This document shows positions 26,990 through 35,740 of a DNA stretch of 64,000 nt, one piece after another. The DNA comes from Intestinibacillus massiliensis (GTDB lineage: Bacteria; Bacillota; Clostridia; Oscillospirales; Butyricicoccaceae). The DNA lies in NCBI GenBank assembly GCA_029267335.1, contig JAJUJC010000001.1, positions 678,337 to 742,336 on the forward strand, written 5' to 3'. The notes under the pieces were generated by a model, which saw only the letters and a program-made list of their open reading frames with translations, was not told where the DNA came from and did no database searches. The position numbers and the translations under genes were made by a program. Positions within the stretch are counted from its first letter, which is position 1. Each line of letters begins with the position of its first letter.

Positions 26990-28153
26990 TTACAGGATCA
27001 TGCGCTCCACGCCCGCGACCGCTTCGTCGACCAGTGCGTCGATGTCCAGATGCTCCTCGGCTTCCAAAATTTTCGCCATCTTGGGGCGCGTGTTCGGGTG
27101 CTTGGGGGTAAAGACCGTGCAGCAATCCTCATACGGCAGGATCGACGTGTCAAACGTGCCGATCTTACGCGCGATCTGTACGATTTCCTCCTTATCCATG
27201 CCGATGCAGGGGCGGAACACGGGCAGCTCGCACACCGCGCCCGTGACCGCCATCGCGGGCATTGTCTGGCTCGCGACCTGTCCCAGGCTCTCGCCCGTCA
27301 CCAGACCGCCGCAGTCATAGCCCTCCGCCAGTTTCTCCGCAATGCGCATCATAAAGCGGCGCATAACCAGCGTGAATAGTTCTTCATGGCACTTATCACG
27401 GATTTCTTCCTGAATCTTGGTGAACGGCACGATGAGCAGCGTCATGCGTCCGGTGTAGCGGGTGAGCAGCTTTGCCAGCTCGACCACCTTTTCCTTAGCA
27501 CGTTCCGAGGTATAGGGATAGCTGAAAAAGTGCACGCCGACGAGTTCCAGACCGCGCTTTGCCATCATATAACCCGCGACCGGCGAGTCGATGCCGCCCG
27601 ACAGCAGGAAAGCCGCGCGTCCGTTCGCGCCGACCGGCATGCCGCCCGCACCCGGCTCGGGGCCTGCGTGCACAAAGGCGTGATCCGTGCGAATTTCAAA
27701 GTGGATGGTCAGTTCGGGCGTGTGCATGTCGGGCACAAGCTGTGTATATTTATCCGCCAGATTGCCGCCGAGCATCTGCGACACCTGAATCGAAGTCAGC
27801 GGGAATTTCTTATCGCCGCGCTTGGTCTCGACCTTAAAGCGCGTCGCATTCACAATGCGGTCGGCAAGGTAGGTCTCCGCGGTACTCTGCATTTCCTCGA
27901 GCGTTTTGCCGCACACCGCCGCGCGGCAGATCGTCGCGATGCCGAATACACGGCGCACCGCCTCGAGCACGGCGTCGCCATCCGCGTCTTCGGGAATCCA
28001 GACGTAAATGATGGACTGCTGCAATTCGATGCGGCAGTCCGCAACCAGCTTGACGCGGCGCTTGAGGTTGGCGATCAGCCGATCCTCAAACCGCTTGCGA
28101 TTGAGGCCCTTGAGCACAATCTCGCCGCACTTTAACAATAATACTTCTTTCAT
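26990..28153 (-). CDS. thiI: tRNA 4-thiouridine synthase ThiI
   Basis: A 387-residue enzyme thiolating U8 of tRNA and, in many bacteria, supplying sulfur for thiamine. N-terminal ferredoxin-like and THUMP regions (LLKCGEIVLKGLNRKRFE; KVETKRGDKKFPLTS) precede the PP-loop ATPase SGGIDSPVAGYMMAKRG, and GESLGQVASQT. The C-terminal rhodanese domain of E. coli ThiI is absent, as in most Firmicutes. It lies 35 bases after a NifS-type desulfurase, the usual sulfur-donor pairing. Confidence 0.95.
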   Translation of the reverse strand: MKEVLLLKCGEIVLKGLNRKRFEDRLIANLKRRVKLVADCRIELQQSIIYVWIPEDADGDAVLEAVRRVFGIATICRAAVCGKTLEEMQSTAETYLADRIVNATRFKVETKRGDKKFPLTSIQVSQMLGGNLADKYTQLVPDMHTPELTIHFEIRTDHAFVHAGPEPGAGGMPVGANGRAAFLLSGGIDSPVAGYMMAKRGLELVGVHFFSYPYTSERAKEKVVELAKLLTRYTGRMTLLIVPFTKIQEEIRDKCHEELFTLVMRRFMMRIAEKLAEGYDCGGLVTGESLGQVASQTMPAMAVTGAVCELPVFRPCIGMDKEEIVQIARKIGTFDTSILPYEDCCTVFTPKHPNTRPKMAKILEAEEHLDIDALVDEAVAGVERMIL

Positions 28154-28188
28154 ATAAAAAAACCTTTCTGTTTTTCGGCATGCGCCGG

Positions 28189-29316
28189 TTATCTTCTCAG
28201 TCGTGTCGCGCCCTTATGAACTGCGGCGATCAATGCATCCACATCCTCTGCCGTGTTGAATGGCGCAAAGGAAATGCGCAGCGCAGTGTCGATGCGGCTC
28301 TTCGGCAGCCCCATCGCGCCGAGCACATGGCTCTCATGTCCGCGCGCGCACGCGGAGCCTGCGGACACATAGACCTCGTCCATTTCGAGCACGCGCAGCA
28401 GCACCTCGCTCTTGCATCCCTCAAAGGAATAATTGACAACATGCGGCACATCGTTCACGCCGTTTTGCACCGCAAACGGCACGTTGTCCGCTATCTGCTC
28501 TTTGAGATAAGCGCTCAGTGCCGCGATATGCGCGCTGTCCTCCCGCTGCGTCAGTGTACGCACGCAGCAAGCCTCCGCAAATGCCGCAATGCTGGGCAGA
28601 GGCTCTGTGCCGGGGCGGAAGCCACTCTCCTGACCGCCACCGTAAACCAGTGGGGGAATGTTGACCCCCTGCTTTTTATACAGTGCGCCGATGCCCTTGG
28701 GTGCGCCGATCTTATGTCCGCTGACGCTCATCAGGTCGCAGTTCCACTTGGTCGGTGTGAGCGGCACGCGAAACAGTCCCTGCACCGCGTCGACGTGGAA
28801 CAGCGCGTGCGGACAGCGCTTTTTGAGCGCCCGGCCCATGTCCGCCACAGGCAGCAGCGTGCCGACCTCGTTGTTGACGAGCATACAGGTCATCAAAATC
28901 GTGTCGTCGCACAGCGCGGCCTCCAAATCGGCAAGCGCGATCTGTCCCGCGGCGTTCGGCTGCAAATAAGTGACGGTAAAACCCTCGCTTTCCAGCTTCT
29001 TGACGCTGTTCAGCGTCGCAGAGTGCTCGATCGCGGTCGTGATGATATGTTTTCCCTTGTGAATATTTTTGCGGCACGCGCCGAAAATTGCGGTGTTGAT
29101 GCTCTCCGTGCCGCCCGAAGTGAATACGATCTCGGTCGGCTGTGTGCCCAATGCCTGCGCGACCTGCGCGCGTGCATCACGCAGCACCCCTGCCGCACGG
29201 ATGCCGAGCGCATGCTGCGACGAGGGATTGCCGAAGGTTTCCCGCATGACGCGCAGCGCCGCGTCCGCTGCCTCGGGCAGAACGCGTGTTGTCGCGGAAT
29301 TGTCCAAATAATGCAT
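28189..29316 (-). CDS. Cysteine desulfurase (NifS/IscS-like)
   Basis: A 375-residue PLP enzyme. MHYLDNSATTRV N-terminus, TSGGTESINTAIFG, PLP Lys202 in SVSGHKIGAPKG, and the catalytic Cys323 in SAGSACARGHES. It would load sulfur for the following ThiI. ATG 29316 is chosen because MHYLDNSATT is the family N-terminus and AAAGGA lies 9 bases upstream. Of the desulfurase types, this is the thiI-linked class rather than a SUF operon member (no suf genes nearby). Confidence 0.94.
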   Translation of the reverse strand: MHYLDNSATTRVLPEAADAALRVMRETFGNPSSQHALGIRAAGVLRDARAQVAQALGTQPTEIVFTSGGTESINTAIFGACRKNIHKGKHIITTAIEHSATLNSVKKLESEGFTVTYLQPNAAGQIALADLEAALCDDTILMTCMLVNNEVGTLLPVADMGRALKKRCPHALFHVDAVQGLFRVPLTPTKWNCDLMSVSGHKIGAPKGIGALYKKQGVNIPPLVYGGGQESGFRPGTEPLPSIAAFAEACCVRTLTQREDSAHIAALSAYLKEQIADNVPFAVQNGVNDVPHVVNYSFEGCKSEVLLRVLEMDEVYVSAGSACARGHESHVLGAMGLPKSRIDTALRISFAPFNTAEDVDALIAAVHKGATRLRR

Positions 29317-29356
29317 GAATTTCAGTCCTTTATGGTGACGATTTTGGTACTGTTTT

Positions 29357-29385
29357 ATTATACAACGCCAAATGCGCGCTGCCAA
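29357..29385 (-). promoter_or_regulatory. Promoter of the desulfurase-thiI operon
   Basis: TTGGCA (29385-29380), 17-base spacer, TATAAT (29362-29357), about 40 bases before the desulfurase ATG. Confidence 0.8.
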
Positions 29386-29407
29386 CACCAAATTTGCGGA
29401 TTTTATA

Positions 29408-29436
29408 TTGAAATAAGTCGTAAAGAGTGCTATAAT
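29408..29436 (+). promoter_or_regulatory. purA promoter
   Basis: TTGAAA (29408-29413), 17-base spacer, TATAAT (29431-29436). Gives a leader of about 70 bases; no guanine/purine riboswitch is apparent in it. Confidence 0.82.
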
Positions 29437-29514
29437 ACTATTGTTTGTGACTCTATATAGAAATAATTACTACAAAACAGACCAACATCTGCTTTTGAAA
29501 GGACGAAATGTACT

Positions 29515-30783
29515 ATGCCGGGTAAGGTTATTCTGGGCGCCCAGTGGGGCGACGAGGGCAAAGGCAAATTCATTGATATTTTCGCGGGCGAGGCCGACCT
29601 CGTCGTGCGCAGCCAGGGCGGCAACAACGCCGGACACACGGTAGTCGTCGGCACGGAGAAGTATAAGCTGCAGCTCATTCCCTCCGGCATCCTCTATCCG
29701 AACTGCGTCAACGTGATCGGTCCGGGCGTTGTAGTCGACCCGCGCAATGTGCTGAGCGAGATCGACGGTCTTGCCGAAAAGGGCATCGGCGCGGACAAGC
29801 TGTTCATCGACGCGCGATGCCACTGCATTCTGCCGTGGCATCTCGAACTCGACGCGCTGAGTGAAAAGGCGCGCGGCGGCGACGATATCGGCACGACCAA
29901 AAAGGGCATCGGTCCGACCTATATGGACAAGGCGGAACGCATCGGCGTGCGCATGCACGACTTTGTCGGTGAACGCTTTGAAGAGGTCATGCGCGAAGCG
30001 TGTGCCCGCAAGAATAAGGTTATCACCGGCGTATACGGCGGCGAGCCGATCGACATCGAGGCAGTGCTCGCGGAGTATCGCGTATATGCCGACCGTCTGC
30101 GTGCACACGTCAAGGACACGAGTGTCATGACCTATGACGCGATCAAGGCGGGCAAGGATGTGCTGTTTGAAGGTGCGCAGGGCACGCTGCTCGATCTCGA
30201 CATGGGCACCTATCCCTATGTCACTTCCTCGCACCCGGTCGCAGGCGGCTGCTGCATTGGCTCCGGCGTCGGACCGACGGCGATCACCGACATCATGGGC
30301 ATCTTCAAGAGCTACACGACCCGCGTGGGCAAGGGTCCGTTCCCGACCGAGCTGTTCGACGAGACCGGCGACTATATCCGCACCGCAGGCGGCGAATTCG
30401 GTACGGTCACCGGCCGTCCGCGCCGCACCGGTTGGTTTGATGCGGTCATCGCACGTTATGCGGTGCGCGTCAACGGTCTGACCGAAATGGTCATCAACAA
30501 GATTGATCCGCTGCGCGGTCTGTCCAAACTCAAGGTGTGTGTCGGTTATCGTTTCAAGGGCGAGACCATCACCGAGTTCCCGGCAAACTTTGCCGATCTC
30601 GAGCACTGCGAGCCGATCTACGAGGAATTTGACGGCTTCGATGAGGACATCACGAACTGCCGCAGCTTCGATGAACTGCCCGAGAGCGTACGCGCTTATA
30701 TTCGTGAACTTGAGCGCATCGTGGGCTGCCGTGTTTCCATGCTCGGCGTCGGCCCTGCACGCGATCAGGTCATTACCATCTGA
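29515..30783 (+). CDS. purA: Adenylosuccinate synthetase
   Basis: A 422-residue enzyme joining IMP and aspartate using GTP, the first step from IMP to AMP. GAQWGDEGKGKFIDIFA (GTP loop and catalytic Asp), GGNNAGHTVV, GIGPTYMDKAERIGVRM, FEGAQGTLLDLDMGTYPYVT, and TGRPRRTGWFDA are canonical. The ATG is preceded by GAAAGGACG. Monocistronic: strong promoter upstream and terminator downstream. Confidence 0.97.
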   Translation: MPGKVILGAQWGDEGKGKFIDIFAGEADLVVRSQGGNNAGHTVVVGTEKYKLQLIPSGILYPNCVNVIGPGVVVDPRNVLSEIDGLAEKGIGADKLFIDARCHCILPWHLELDALSEKARGGDDIGTTKKGIGPTYMDKAERIGVRMHDFVGERFEEVMREACARKNKVITGVYGGEPIDIEAVLAEYRVYADRLRAHVKDTSVMTYDAIKAGKDVLFEGAQGTLLDLDMGTYPYVTSSHPVAGGCCIGSGVGPTAITDIMGIFKSYTTRVGKGPFPTELFDETGDYIRTAGGEFGTVTGRPRRTGWFDAVIARYAVRVNGLTEMVINKIDPLRGLSKLKVCVGYRFKGETITEFPANFADLEHCEPIYEEFDGFDEDITNCRSFDELPESVRAYIRELERIVGCRVSMLGVGPARDQVITI

Positions 30784-30805
30784 TAAACTGCAACACATAA
30801 AAAAA

Positions 30806-30834
30806 CAGGACGGCTCACGCCGTCCTGTTTTTTT
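30806..30834. terminator. Bidirectional terminator between purA and the lipoprotein gene
   Basis: Perfect stem CAGGACGG (30806-30813) / CCGTCCTG (30820-30827) flanked by A-run and T7, serving purA on the plus strand and the converging lipoprotein gene, whose last codons overlap its edge. Confidence 0.9.
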
Positions 30835-31423
30835 ATGCTGCCGGTGCGCCCTCGGTCGGAAGCACGATGGTATCGAGTTCTGCCTGCGCGGCATCCGCAT
30901 CCGCCGCAGGATAGGAATAATCCAAGCACACGAGCCAACCCTTGACCTCGTACACAAGACCGTACTCCTGCATGCGCGTGCCCTCGCTCTCGCTTTCAGA
31001 GATCAGCGTCTGGAAGGAAAAATCCCCGATCTTACGCTCGGTGATCTCTCCGATCTTGTCACGCAGTTTGCGTTCCTGCATCTGCTTCGCAGTCGCTTCC
31101 AGATAGCCCTTCGCGTCAAATTTTTTGACCGGCATGACAAAGCAAGTCAGAACCTGCTTGTCGGCATCGTCTTTTGCGACAAAGCGGTAGAAATTTGCCG
31201 CATCCATGCCGTAGGTCTTGCTGTCGAGCTGATCGCCCGTCAACATCGTAAAACGCTCGGGCAGCACCAGCTTCATACCGATATTCTGCATGAGATAGGT
31301 GTTTCCCTCGAGCGTACCTTCCACTTTGCTAAGCGTATCGTCCGCCTTGCCGCCGCATGCTGTGAGCAGCATGCTGAGCATGCTCAGCAGCAGTACCGTG
31401 AGAATTCTCTTTTTTCCCTTCAT
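30833..31423 (-). CDS. Putative lipoprotein of unknown function
   Basis: A 196-residue protein with a lipoprotein signal peptide: MKGKKRILTVLLLSMLSMLL then TACGG, giving lipid attachment at Cys23. The mature part has no motif I recognise; it ends in an Ala/Asp-rich stretch (PAADADAAQAELD). AAGGAG lies 7 bases before the ATG. Last gene of glmU-prs-ymdB-lipoprotein. It might bind a cell-wall or transport partner, but nothing in the sequence decides this. Confidence 0.75.
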   Translation of the reverse strand: MKGKKRILTVLLLSMLSMLLTACGGKADDTLSKVEGTLEGNTYLMQNIGMKLVLPERFTMLTGDQLDSKTYGMDAANFYRFVAKDDADKQVLTCFVMPVKKFDAKGYLEATAKQMQERKLRDKIGEITERKIGDFSFQTLISESESEGTRMQEYGLVYEVKGWLVCLDYSYPAADADAAQAELDTIVLPTEGAPAA

Positions 31424-31480
31424 ACATCTTCTCCTTCGTTGCACATACTCTGCGGGGCGCAAAACACTGAGCATGCTCAG
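31374..31480. repeat. Two copies of a 14-bp palindrome flanking the lipoprotein start
   Basis: CTGAGCATGCTCAG occurs at 31374-31387 (within the signal-peptide codons) and again at 31467-31480 (spanning the ymdB stop), 93 bases apart. Both are perfect palindromes. Confidence 0.7.
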
Positions 31481-32256
31481 ATTGCAGCTTTTTCCAGAAT
31501 GCGTGTGACCGACTGGCATTTGCCGTCGCGACCGATGTCGAACAGCGTGCCGGACAGCACGCACGGACCTTCCGCCGGGCGAAAATATTCGGTCAGATCC
31601 CCGCGAAACAGCGCAATCGACTGCGCGGGCTCGACCCCGAGCACGGATTCCCACGGGCCGGTCATACCGAGATCCGTGATGTAACCCGTGCCCTGCGGCA
31701 GCACGCGCTCGTCCGCGGTCTGCACATGAGTGTGCGTTCCCCAGACCGCCGCACAGCGACCGTCCAGATGATAGCCCATCGCGAGCTTTTCGCTGGTTGC
31801 GCTCGCATGAATCTCGCACAGCGCGAAATCGTATTCCGACTGCTGCTCGCGTAGGATTTTATCCGCCGCAAGGAACGGGTTATCCGGTCCGAACGCCATT
31901 TCGCATCGTCCGATCAAGTTCATGACGAGCACACGTCCCGCGCGCGTATCATAGATGCCCCAGCCGTCGCCGGGCGCTTGCGGCGCAAGATTTGCCGGGC
32001 GCAGTGCATCCGGATGATCCTCAAGCCACGGCACGATCTGGCGCTTGCCCCACACATGGTTGCCCAGTGTGATGACGTCCGCGCCGGCGGCGAATATTTC
32101 ATCGCCCTGCTGCGGCGTCATGCCGACCATTGCCGCATTTTCGCCGTTGACGATGGTAAAATCCACGCCTAGTTCACGCTGTAATGGGCGCAAACGGCGC
32201 GAAAGTGTGTCTAAACCGGGCTTGCCGACGACATCGCCGATACATAATAACTTCAT
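31477..32256 (-). CDS. ymdB: YmdB-type metallophosphoesterase (TIGR00282 family)
   Basis: A 259-residue calcineurin-like phosphodiesterase. LLCIGDVVGKPG, VNGENAA, ITLGNHVWGK, EIHASATSEK and VWGTHTHVQTAD form the dimetal site, and YITDLGMTGP is a family signature. YmdB of Bacillus hydrolyses 2',3'-cyclic nucleotides and affects biofilm formation; there it follows rny, whereas here it follows prs and rny is 18 kb away. ATG 32256 has GGAGGA 6 bases upstream. Confidence 0.93.
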   Translation of the reverse strand: MKLLCIGDVVGKPGLDTLSRRLRPLQRELGVDFTIVNGENAAMVGMTPQQGDEIFAAGADVITLGNHVWGKRQIVPWLEDHPDALRPANLAPQAPGDGWGIYDTRAGRVLVMNLIGRCEMAFGPDNPFLAADKILREQQSEYDFALCEIHASATSEKLAMGYHLDGRCAAVWGTHTHVQTADERVLPQGTGYITDLGMTGPWESVLGVEPAQSIALFRGDLTEYFRPAEGPCVLSGTLFDIGRDGKCQSVTRILEKAAI

Positions 32257-32279
32257 CGTGTTCCTCCGACGGATAAACG

Positions 32280-32305
32280 CAGGGGCGGGTCTATGCCCGC
32301 CCCTG
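32280..32305 (-). terminator. GC-rich hairpin between prs and ymdB
   Basis: Perfect 10-bp stem CAGGGGCGGG (32280-32289) / CCCGCCCCTG (32296-32305), followed on the minus strand by only CGTTT. Weak terminator or processing hairpin. Confidence 0.55.
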
Positions 32306-32341
32306 TCGTATCTGCTTTGTAAAATGGATTTTGGGGATGGA

Positions 32342-33301
32342 TCAGTCGAACAGCGGCGACACGGAAACTTCCTCATAGATGCGTGCGATCGCTTCGGTAA
32401 ATACCGGCGCGACGGGCAGCACATTGATCTTGTCGATCTGCTTGTCCTGCGGCAGCGCAATGGTATCGAGCAGCGTGAGCTCACGGATCGGGCTGCTCTC
32501 AATGCGCTCGATCGCGGGGCCGGACAGTACACCGTGCGTTGCACAGGCATAGATCTCGGTCGCGCCGCCCTTTTCGATGAGGGCGTTTGCCGCATGCACG
32601 AGTGTACCTGCGGTGTCGATGAGATCATCTACCAGAATGACCTTCTTACCGCGCACATCACCGATGATGTTCATGACTTCCGAAACGTTTGCCTTGGGGC
32701 GGCGCTTGTCGATGATTGCAAGGGGCAGGTCGAGCTTTTCGGTGAACTTTCTTGCACGGGAAACCGAACCGAGATCGGGCGAAACCACGACGACGTCGTC
32801 ACGACCGCAGCCGAACTTGCCCGCGATATGGGGGATGAGCACCGACGTGCCCAACATGTTATCGACCGGAATGTTGAAGAAGCCCTGAATCTGCGACGCA
32901 TGCAGATCCATCGTCAGCACACGATCCGCGCCCGCGGTCGTGATGAGGTCTGCTACCAGCTTGGAGGAAATCGGATCACGCGCCTTGTTCTTACGATCCT
33001 GACGGGCATAGCCGAAATAAGGGATGACCGCGGTGATACGACCCGCGGATGCACGCTTGCACGCGTCGATCATGATGAGCAGTTCCATCAGGTTGTTGTT
33101 GACCGGCTCACAGGTCGACTGGATGAGGAACACATCCGAACCACGCACAGACTCACCCATCGAGACCGAGATCTCGCCGTCGGAAAAAGTGCCGACCGTC
33201 GCCTTGCCAAGCGGCAGGCCGAGTGCCGATGCGATCTGCATCGCGAGCGCCGGATGTGAGTTGCCTGAGAAAATCTTGATGTTCTTTCCGTGAGAAATCA
33301 T
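32342..33301 (-). CDS. prs: Ribose-phosphate pyrophosphokinase
   Basis: A 319-residue PRPP synthetase. IKIFSGNSHPALA, FSDGEISVSMGESVRG, PYFGYARQDRK, the metal-binding MDLHASQIQGFFNIPVD, VVVVSPDLGSVSRARKF and the PRPP loop VILVDDLIDTAGT are all present. The start at 33301 gives the usual N-terminus; GGGGG lies 12 bases upstream. The glmU-prs order is the ancestral Firmicutes arrangement (gcaD-prs). Confidence 0.97.
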   Translation of the reverse strand: MISHGKNIKIFSGNSHPALAMQIASALGLPLGKATVGTFSDGEISVSMGESVRGSDVFLIQSTCEPVNNNLMELLIMIDACKRASAGRITAVIPYFGYARQDRKNKARDPISSKLVADLITTAGADRVLTMDLHASQIQGFFNIPVDNMLGTSVLIPHIAGKFGCGRDDVVVVSPDLGSVSRARKFTEKLDLPLAIIDKRRPKANVSEVMNIIGDVRGKKVILVDDLIDTAGTLVHAANALIEKGGATEIYACATHGVLSGPAIERIESSPIRELTLLDTIALPQDKQIDKINVLPVAPVFTEAIARIYEEVSVSPLFD

Positions 33302-33356
33302 GTCTTTTTCATACCCCCTGCATCTAATGTGCAACATATTTTATAAAATCCTATGG

Positions 33357-34538
33357 TTATTCTTTTTCGATCGGGCCATGGGACTGTCCATGCGCCGCAC
33401 GGCGCTTGTCATTCCAACCCGGGATGTCTCTCTGCCGTGCACGCGCGACAGTGAGCGCACCTGCGGGTACATCGCTCGTCACGGTTGCACCGGCGGCGGT
33501 AAAGACGCGGTCGCCGAGCGTGACCGGAGCCACAAGATTTGTATTGCAGCCGATAAAGCAGTCATCTCCGATGACGGTCTTGCTCTTGGTGTAACCGTCG
33601 TAGTTGACAATGACCGTGCCGCAGCCAAAGTTGACGCGCTCGCCGACCTCGGCGTCACCGAGATAGGTCAGATGCGACACCTTGGTGCCGTTGCCGATCG
33701 TGGTTTTCTTGAGCTCGACGAAATCGCCGATACGGGTATGATCGCCGACAACGCAGCCCGGGCGGATATAGGCAAACGGACCGACCGTAGCGTGCGCGCC
33801 GACCTTGGATTCATAGATTTGGGAGGTATTGACCGTCGTTTCGTCACCCACGACAGCCTTTTCCAAAATAGTATTCGGGCCGATCACACAGCCCGCGCCG
33901 ATGGTACAGCCGCCACGCACCAGTGTGCCCGGCAGGATGGTCGTTCCCGCGCCGATGACCGCGTCAGGCGCAATATAGGTGGTATCGGGGGCAAAAATTT
34001 TGACGCCGCGCGCGATATGTCCGAAGCAAATGCCCTCCGCGAGCTGCTTCTGCACACGGTATGCATCCATGCCATCGAGGACGGGAGCCACATCGCTTTC
34101 CGCAAGCAGAGTGTACTGCTGGCCGCCAATGCGTGTCGCAAGTGCATCGATGGTGTCAAACGGCTCGCACAGTGCCGCCGCGTCGCACACAATGGCGAGC
34201 AGCGCGCCGCTCTTGCCGTTGCCGTAGGGTGCGCGCAGAAGCGCCGCGTCGCCGCCCTGCTGTGCACGCATCTCGAACAGTGCAAGATAGCCGCGTTCGG
34301 TCAACGCAGGTGCGGGGGCGCCGATCACGAGCACTTCACCCGTCAGCTGTGCGCCGTCAAACTCCTGCGTGCCGGGAAGCACGGGAGCATCCGCCGCGTG
34401 TGCGTGGTAGATCGTGCCGCATGCGGTGGAGGGCAGCGCGTCCATCACCCACTCCGCCGCCGTGCGGAACAGCACCTCGCGTGAAAACGCGCTGACACCG
34501 TCGTCGCCGCGGCGAACGTCCAGTAGAATCGTATTCAT
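33357..34538 (-). CDS. glmU: GlmU with intact acetyltransferase but degenerate uridyltransferase domain
   Basis: 393 residues instead of about 455. The C-terminal left-handed beta-helix is complete: [33 protein letters not shown] with the catalytic His, [10 protein letters not shown] and [16 protein letters not shown], so glucosamine-1-phosphate acetylation is likely. The N-terminal half is short and lacks key residues: LAAGxGTRM is replaced by [11 protein letters not shown], the PKVL lysine by Glu (REVLF) and the metal-binding GD of VLVLYGDVPL by GA (VLVIGAPAP). Continuous frame and glmU-prs synteny argue against a pseudogene. UTP transfer would need another protein. Confidence 0.88.
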   Translation of the reverse strand: MNTILLDVRRGDDGVSAFSREVLFRTAAEWVMDALPSTACGTIYHAHAADAPVLPGTQEFDGAQLTGEVLVIGAPAPALTERGYLALFEMRAQQGGDAALLRAPYGNGKSGALLAIVCDAAALCEPFDTIDALATRIGGQQYTLLAESDVAPVLDGMDAYRVQKQLAEGICFGHIARGVKIFAPDTTYIAPDAVIGAGTTILPGTLVRGGCTIGAGCVIGPNTILEKAVVGDETTVNTSQIYESKVGAHATVGPFAYIRPGCVVGDHTRIGDFVELKKTTIGNGTKVSHLTYLGDAEVGERVNFGCGTVIVNYDGYTKSKTVIGDDCFIGCNTNLVAPVTLGDRVFTAAGATVTSDVPAGALTVARARQRDIPGWNDKRRAAHGQSHGPIEKE

Positions 34539-34595
34539 GCTTCAAAATCCTTTCGGCGCGGAAGCTTTTCCGCGCATACGTTCTCATTCTTTTTT

Positions 34596-34682
34596 ATTAT
34601 ACTATATGACGACAAAAAAATCATCTGTGAAATCAAGAAAATTTCTCCCCCGCTTGCACCTTGTGTTTTGACACGATATAAT
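34596..34682. promoter_or_regulatory. Divergent promoters for glmU (minus) and dnaD (plus)
   Basis: Plus: TTGCAC (34654-34659), 17-base spacer, TATAAT (34677-34682), about 95 bases before the dnaD-like ATG. Minus: TATAAT at 34601-34596, about 58 bases before glmU, with no good -35. The rest of the 239-base gap is AT-rich without other recognisable structure. Confidence 0.7.
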
Positions 34683-34777
34683 AAAAAATAAAAATAACAT
34701 ATTCATCAACAGTATTCTTCAATAGGTTTTGTAATATATTCCTCATCCCGTTATTTTCTGTAAGGAGACCTTTTTCT

Positions 34778-35740
34778 ATGTCTGATTTTTCGTCTCTGCC
34801 GCCGCTTTTGCGCACGGCGGACGATTTCTGTGTGCTGCGTGGCGACATTGCGGACAAGCTCATCCGCTGTGGCGACGGCGATGGCGCGCTGCTCTACTTA
34901 TATATTCTGCGGCGCGGGCGTAATTTTTCCGCGGATACTGCGCTGCGCGAGCTGGGTTTTTCGCGCGAACGCTATGACCGCGCGATGTTTACGCTCGGAC
35001 AGCTTTCTCTGCCGGAGGAGCAGCCTGAAGCGCCGCGTGCCTCGAGCCGCGAAACGCCCGCTTACCGCACGGCGGAGCTGCGACAGGCGCGCGGCGGCGA
35101 CATGCGCTTTGCGGCGGTGTGCGATACGGCGGAAGCCGTGCTCGGACGCACGCTGACCGAAGGACAGCTTCGCACGCTCTTCACGGTATATGACCATCTT
35201 GGGCTGCCTGCGGATGTCATCATCGAGCTACTCACCTACTTAAAACGCGAAAAAGGCACGGTCAAGCGTTCGGATATCGAGCGCGAAGCGTGCCTTTGGG
35301 CGGATATGGGGCTGTTCACCGCGCAGGATGCCGCGACCTATCTGTCGCGCCGCGATGCGGAAAAGCCGCTCATCCGCGCCATGCAGGAAGCGCTCGGCAT
35401 CGGCGGACGTGAACCGACCGATACCGAAGCGCGCTATTTGACCGAATTTATCGCAAAGGGCTTTGGGCCCGATGCCGTTGCGCTCGCTGCGCACCGCACC
35501 GAACAGTCATTGGGCAAGTTCAGTTGGAATTATCTGCGCAAGATCATCGCATCCTGGGATCAGAAGGGCATCCACACGGTGTCCGAGATCAGTGCGGTCG
35601 ACCCGGAGCGCATATCGCGCACGGAGTCCACGCGTGCGGCAAGTGCGCCGACACAGCACGCTGCCCCTGCCCCCGTGGACGACTGGGAGGCACAATGGCT
35701 TGAAGAGATCAAGCGCCGCCGCCGGAAGGAGGAGCCCTAA
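34778..35740 (+). CDS. DnaD-domain replication initiation protein
   Basis: A 320-residue protein with an N-terminal winged-helix-like region (LRGDIADKLIRCGDGDGALL and RELGFSRERYDRAM) and a C-terminal DnaB_2/DnaD domain (about 130-275), including LGLPADVIIELLTYL and the FSWNYLRKIIASWDQKGI motif typical of DnaD/DnaB. These proteins remodel DNA at the origin and help load the replicative helicase. It is followed with no gap by an AAA+ loader, as dnaB-dnaI in Bacillus. Confidence 0.88.
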   Translation: MSDFSSLPPLLRTADDFCVLRGDIADKLIRCGDGDGALLYLYILRRGRNFSADTALRELGFSRERYDRAMFTLGQLSLPEEQPEAPRASSRETPAYRTAELRQARGGDMRFAAVCDTAEAVLGRTLTEGQLRTLFTVYDHLGLPADVIIELLTYLKREKGTVKRSDIEREACLWADMGLFTAQDAATYLSRRDAEKPLIRAMQEALGIGGREPTDTEARYLTEFIAKGFGPDAVALAAHRTEQSLGKFSWNYLRKIIASWDQKGIHTVSEISAVDPERISRTESTRAASAPTQHAAPAPVDDWEAQWLEEIKRRRRKEEP

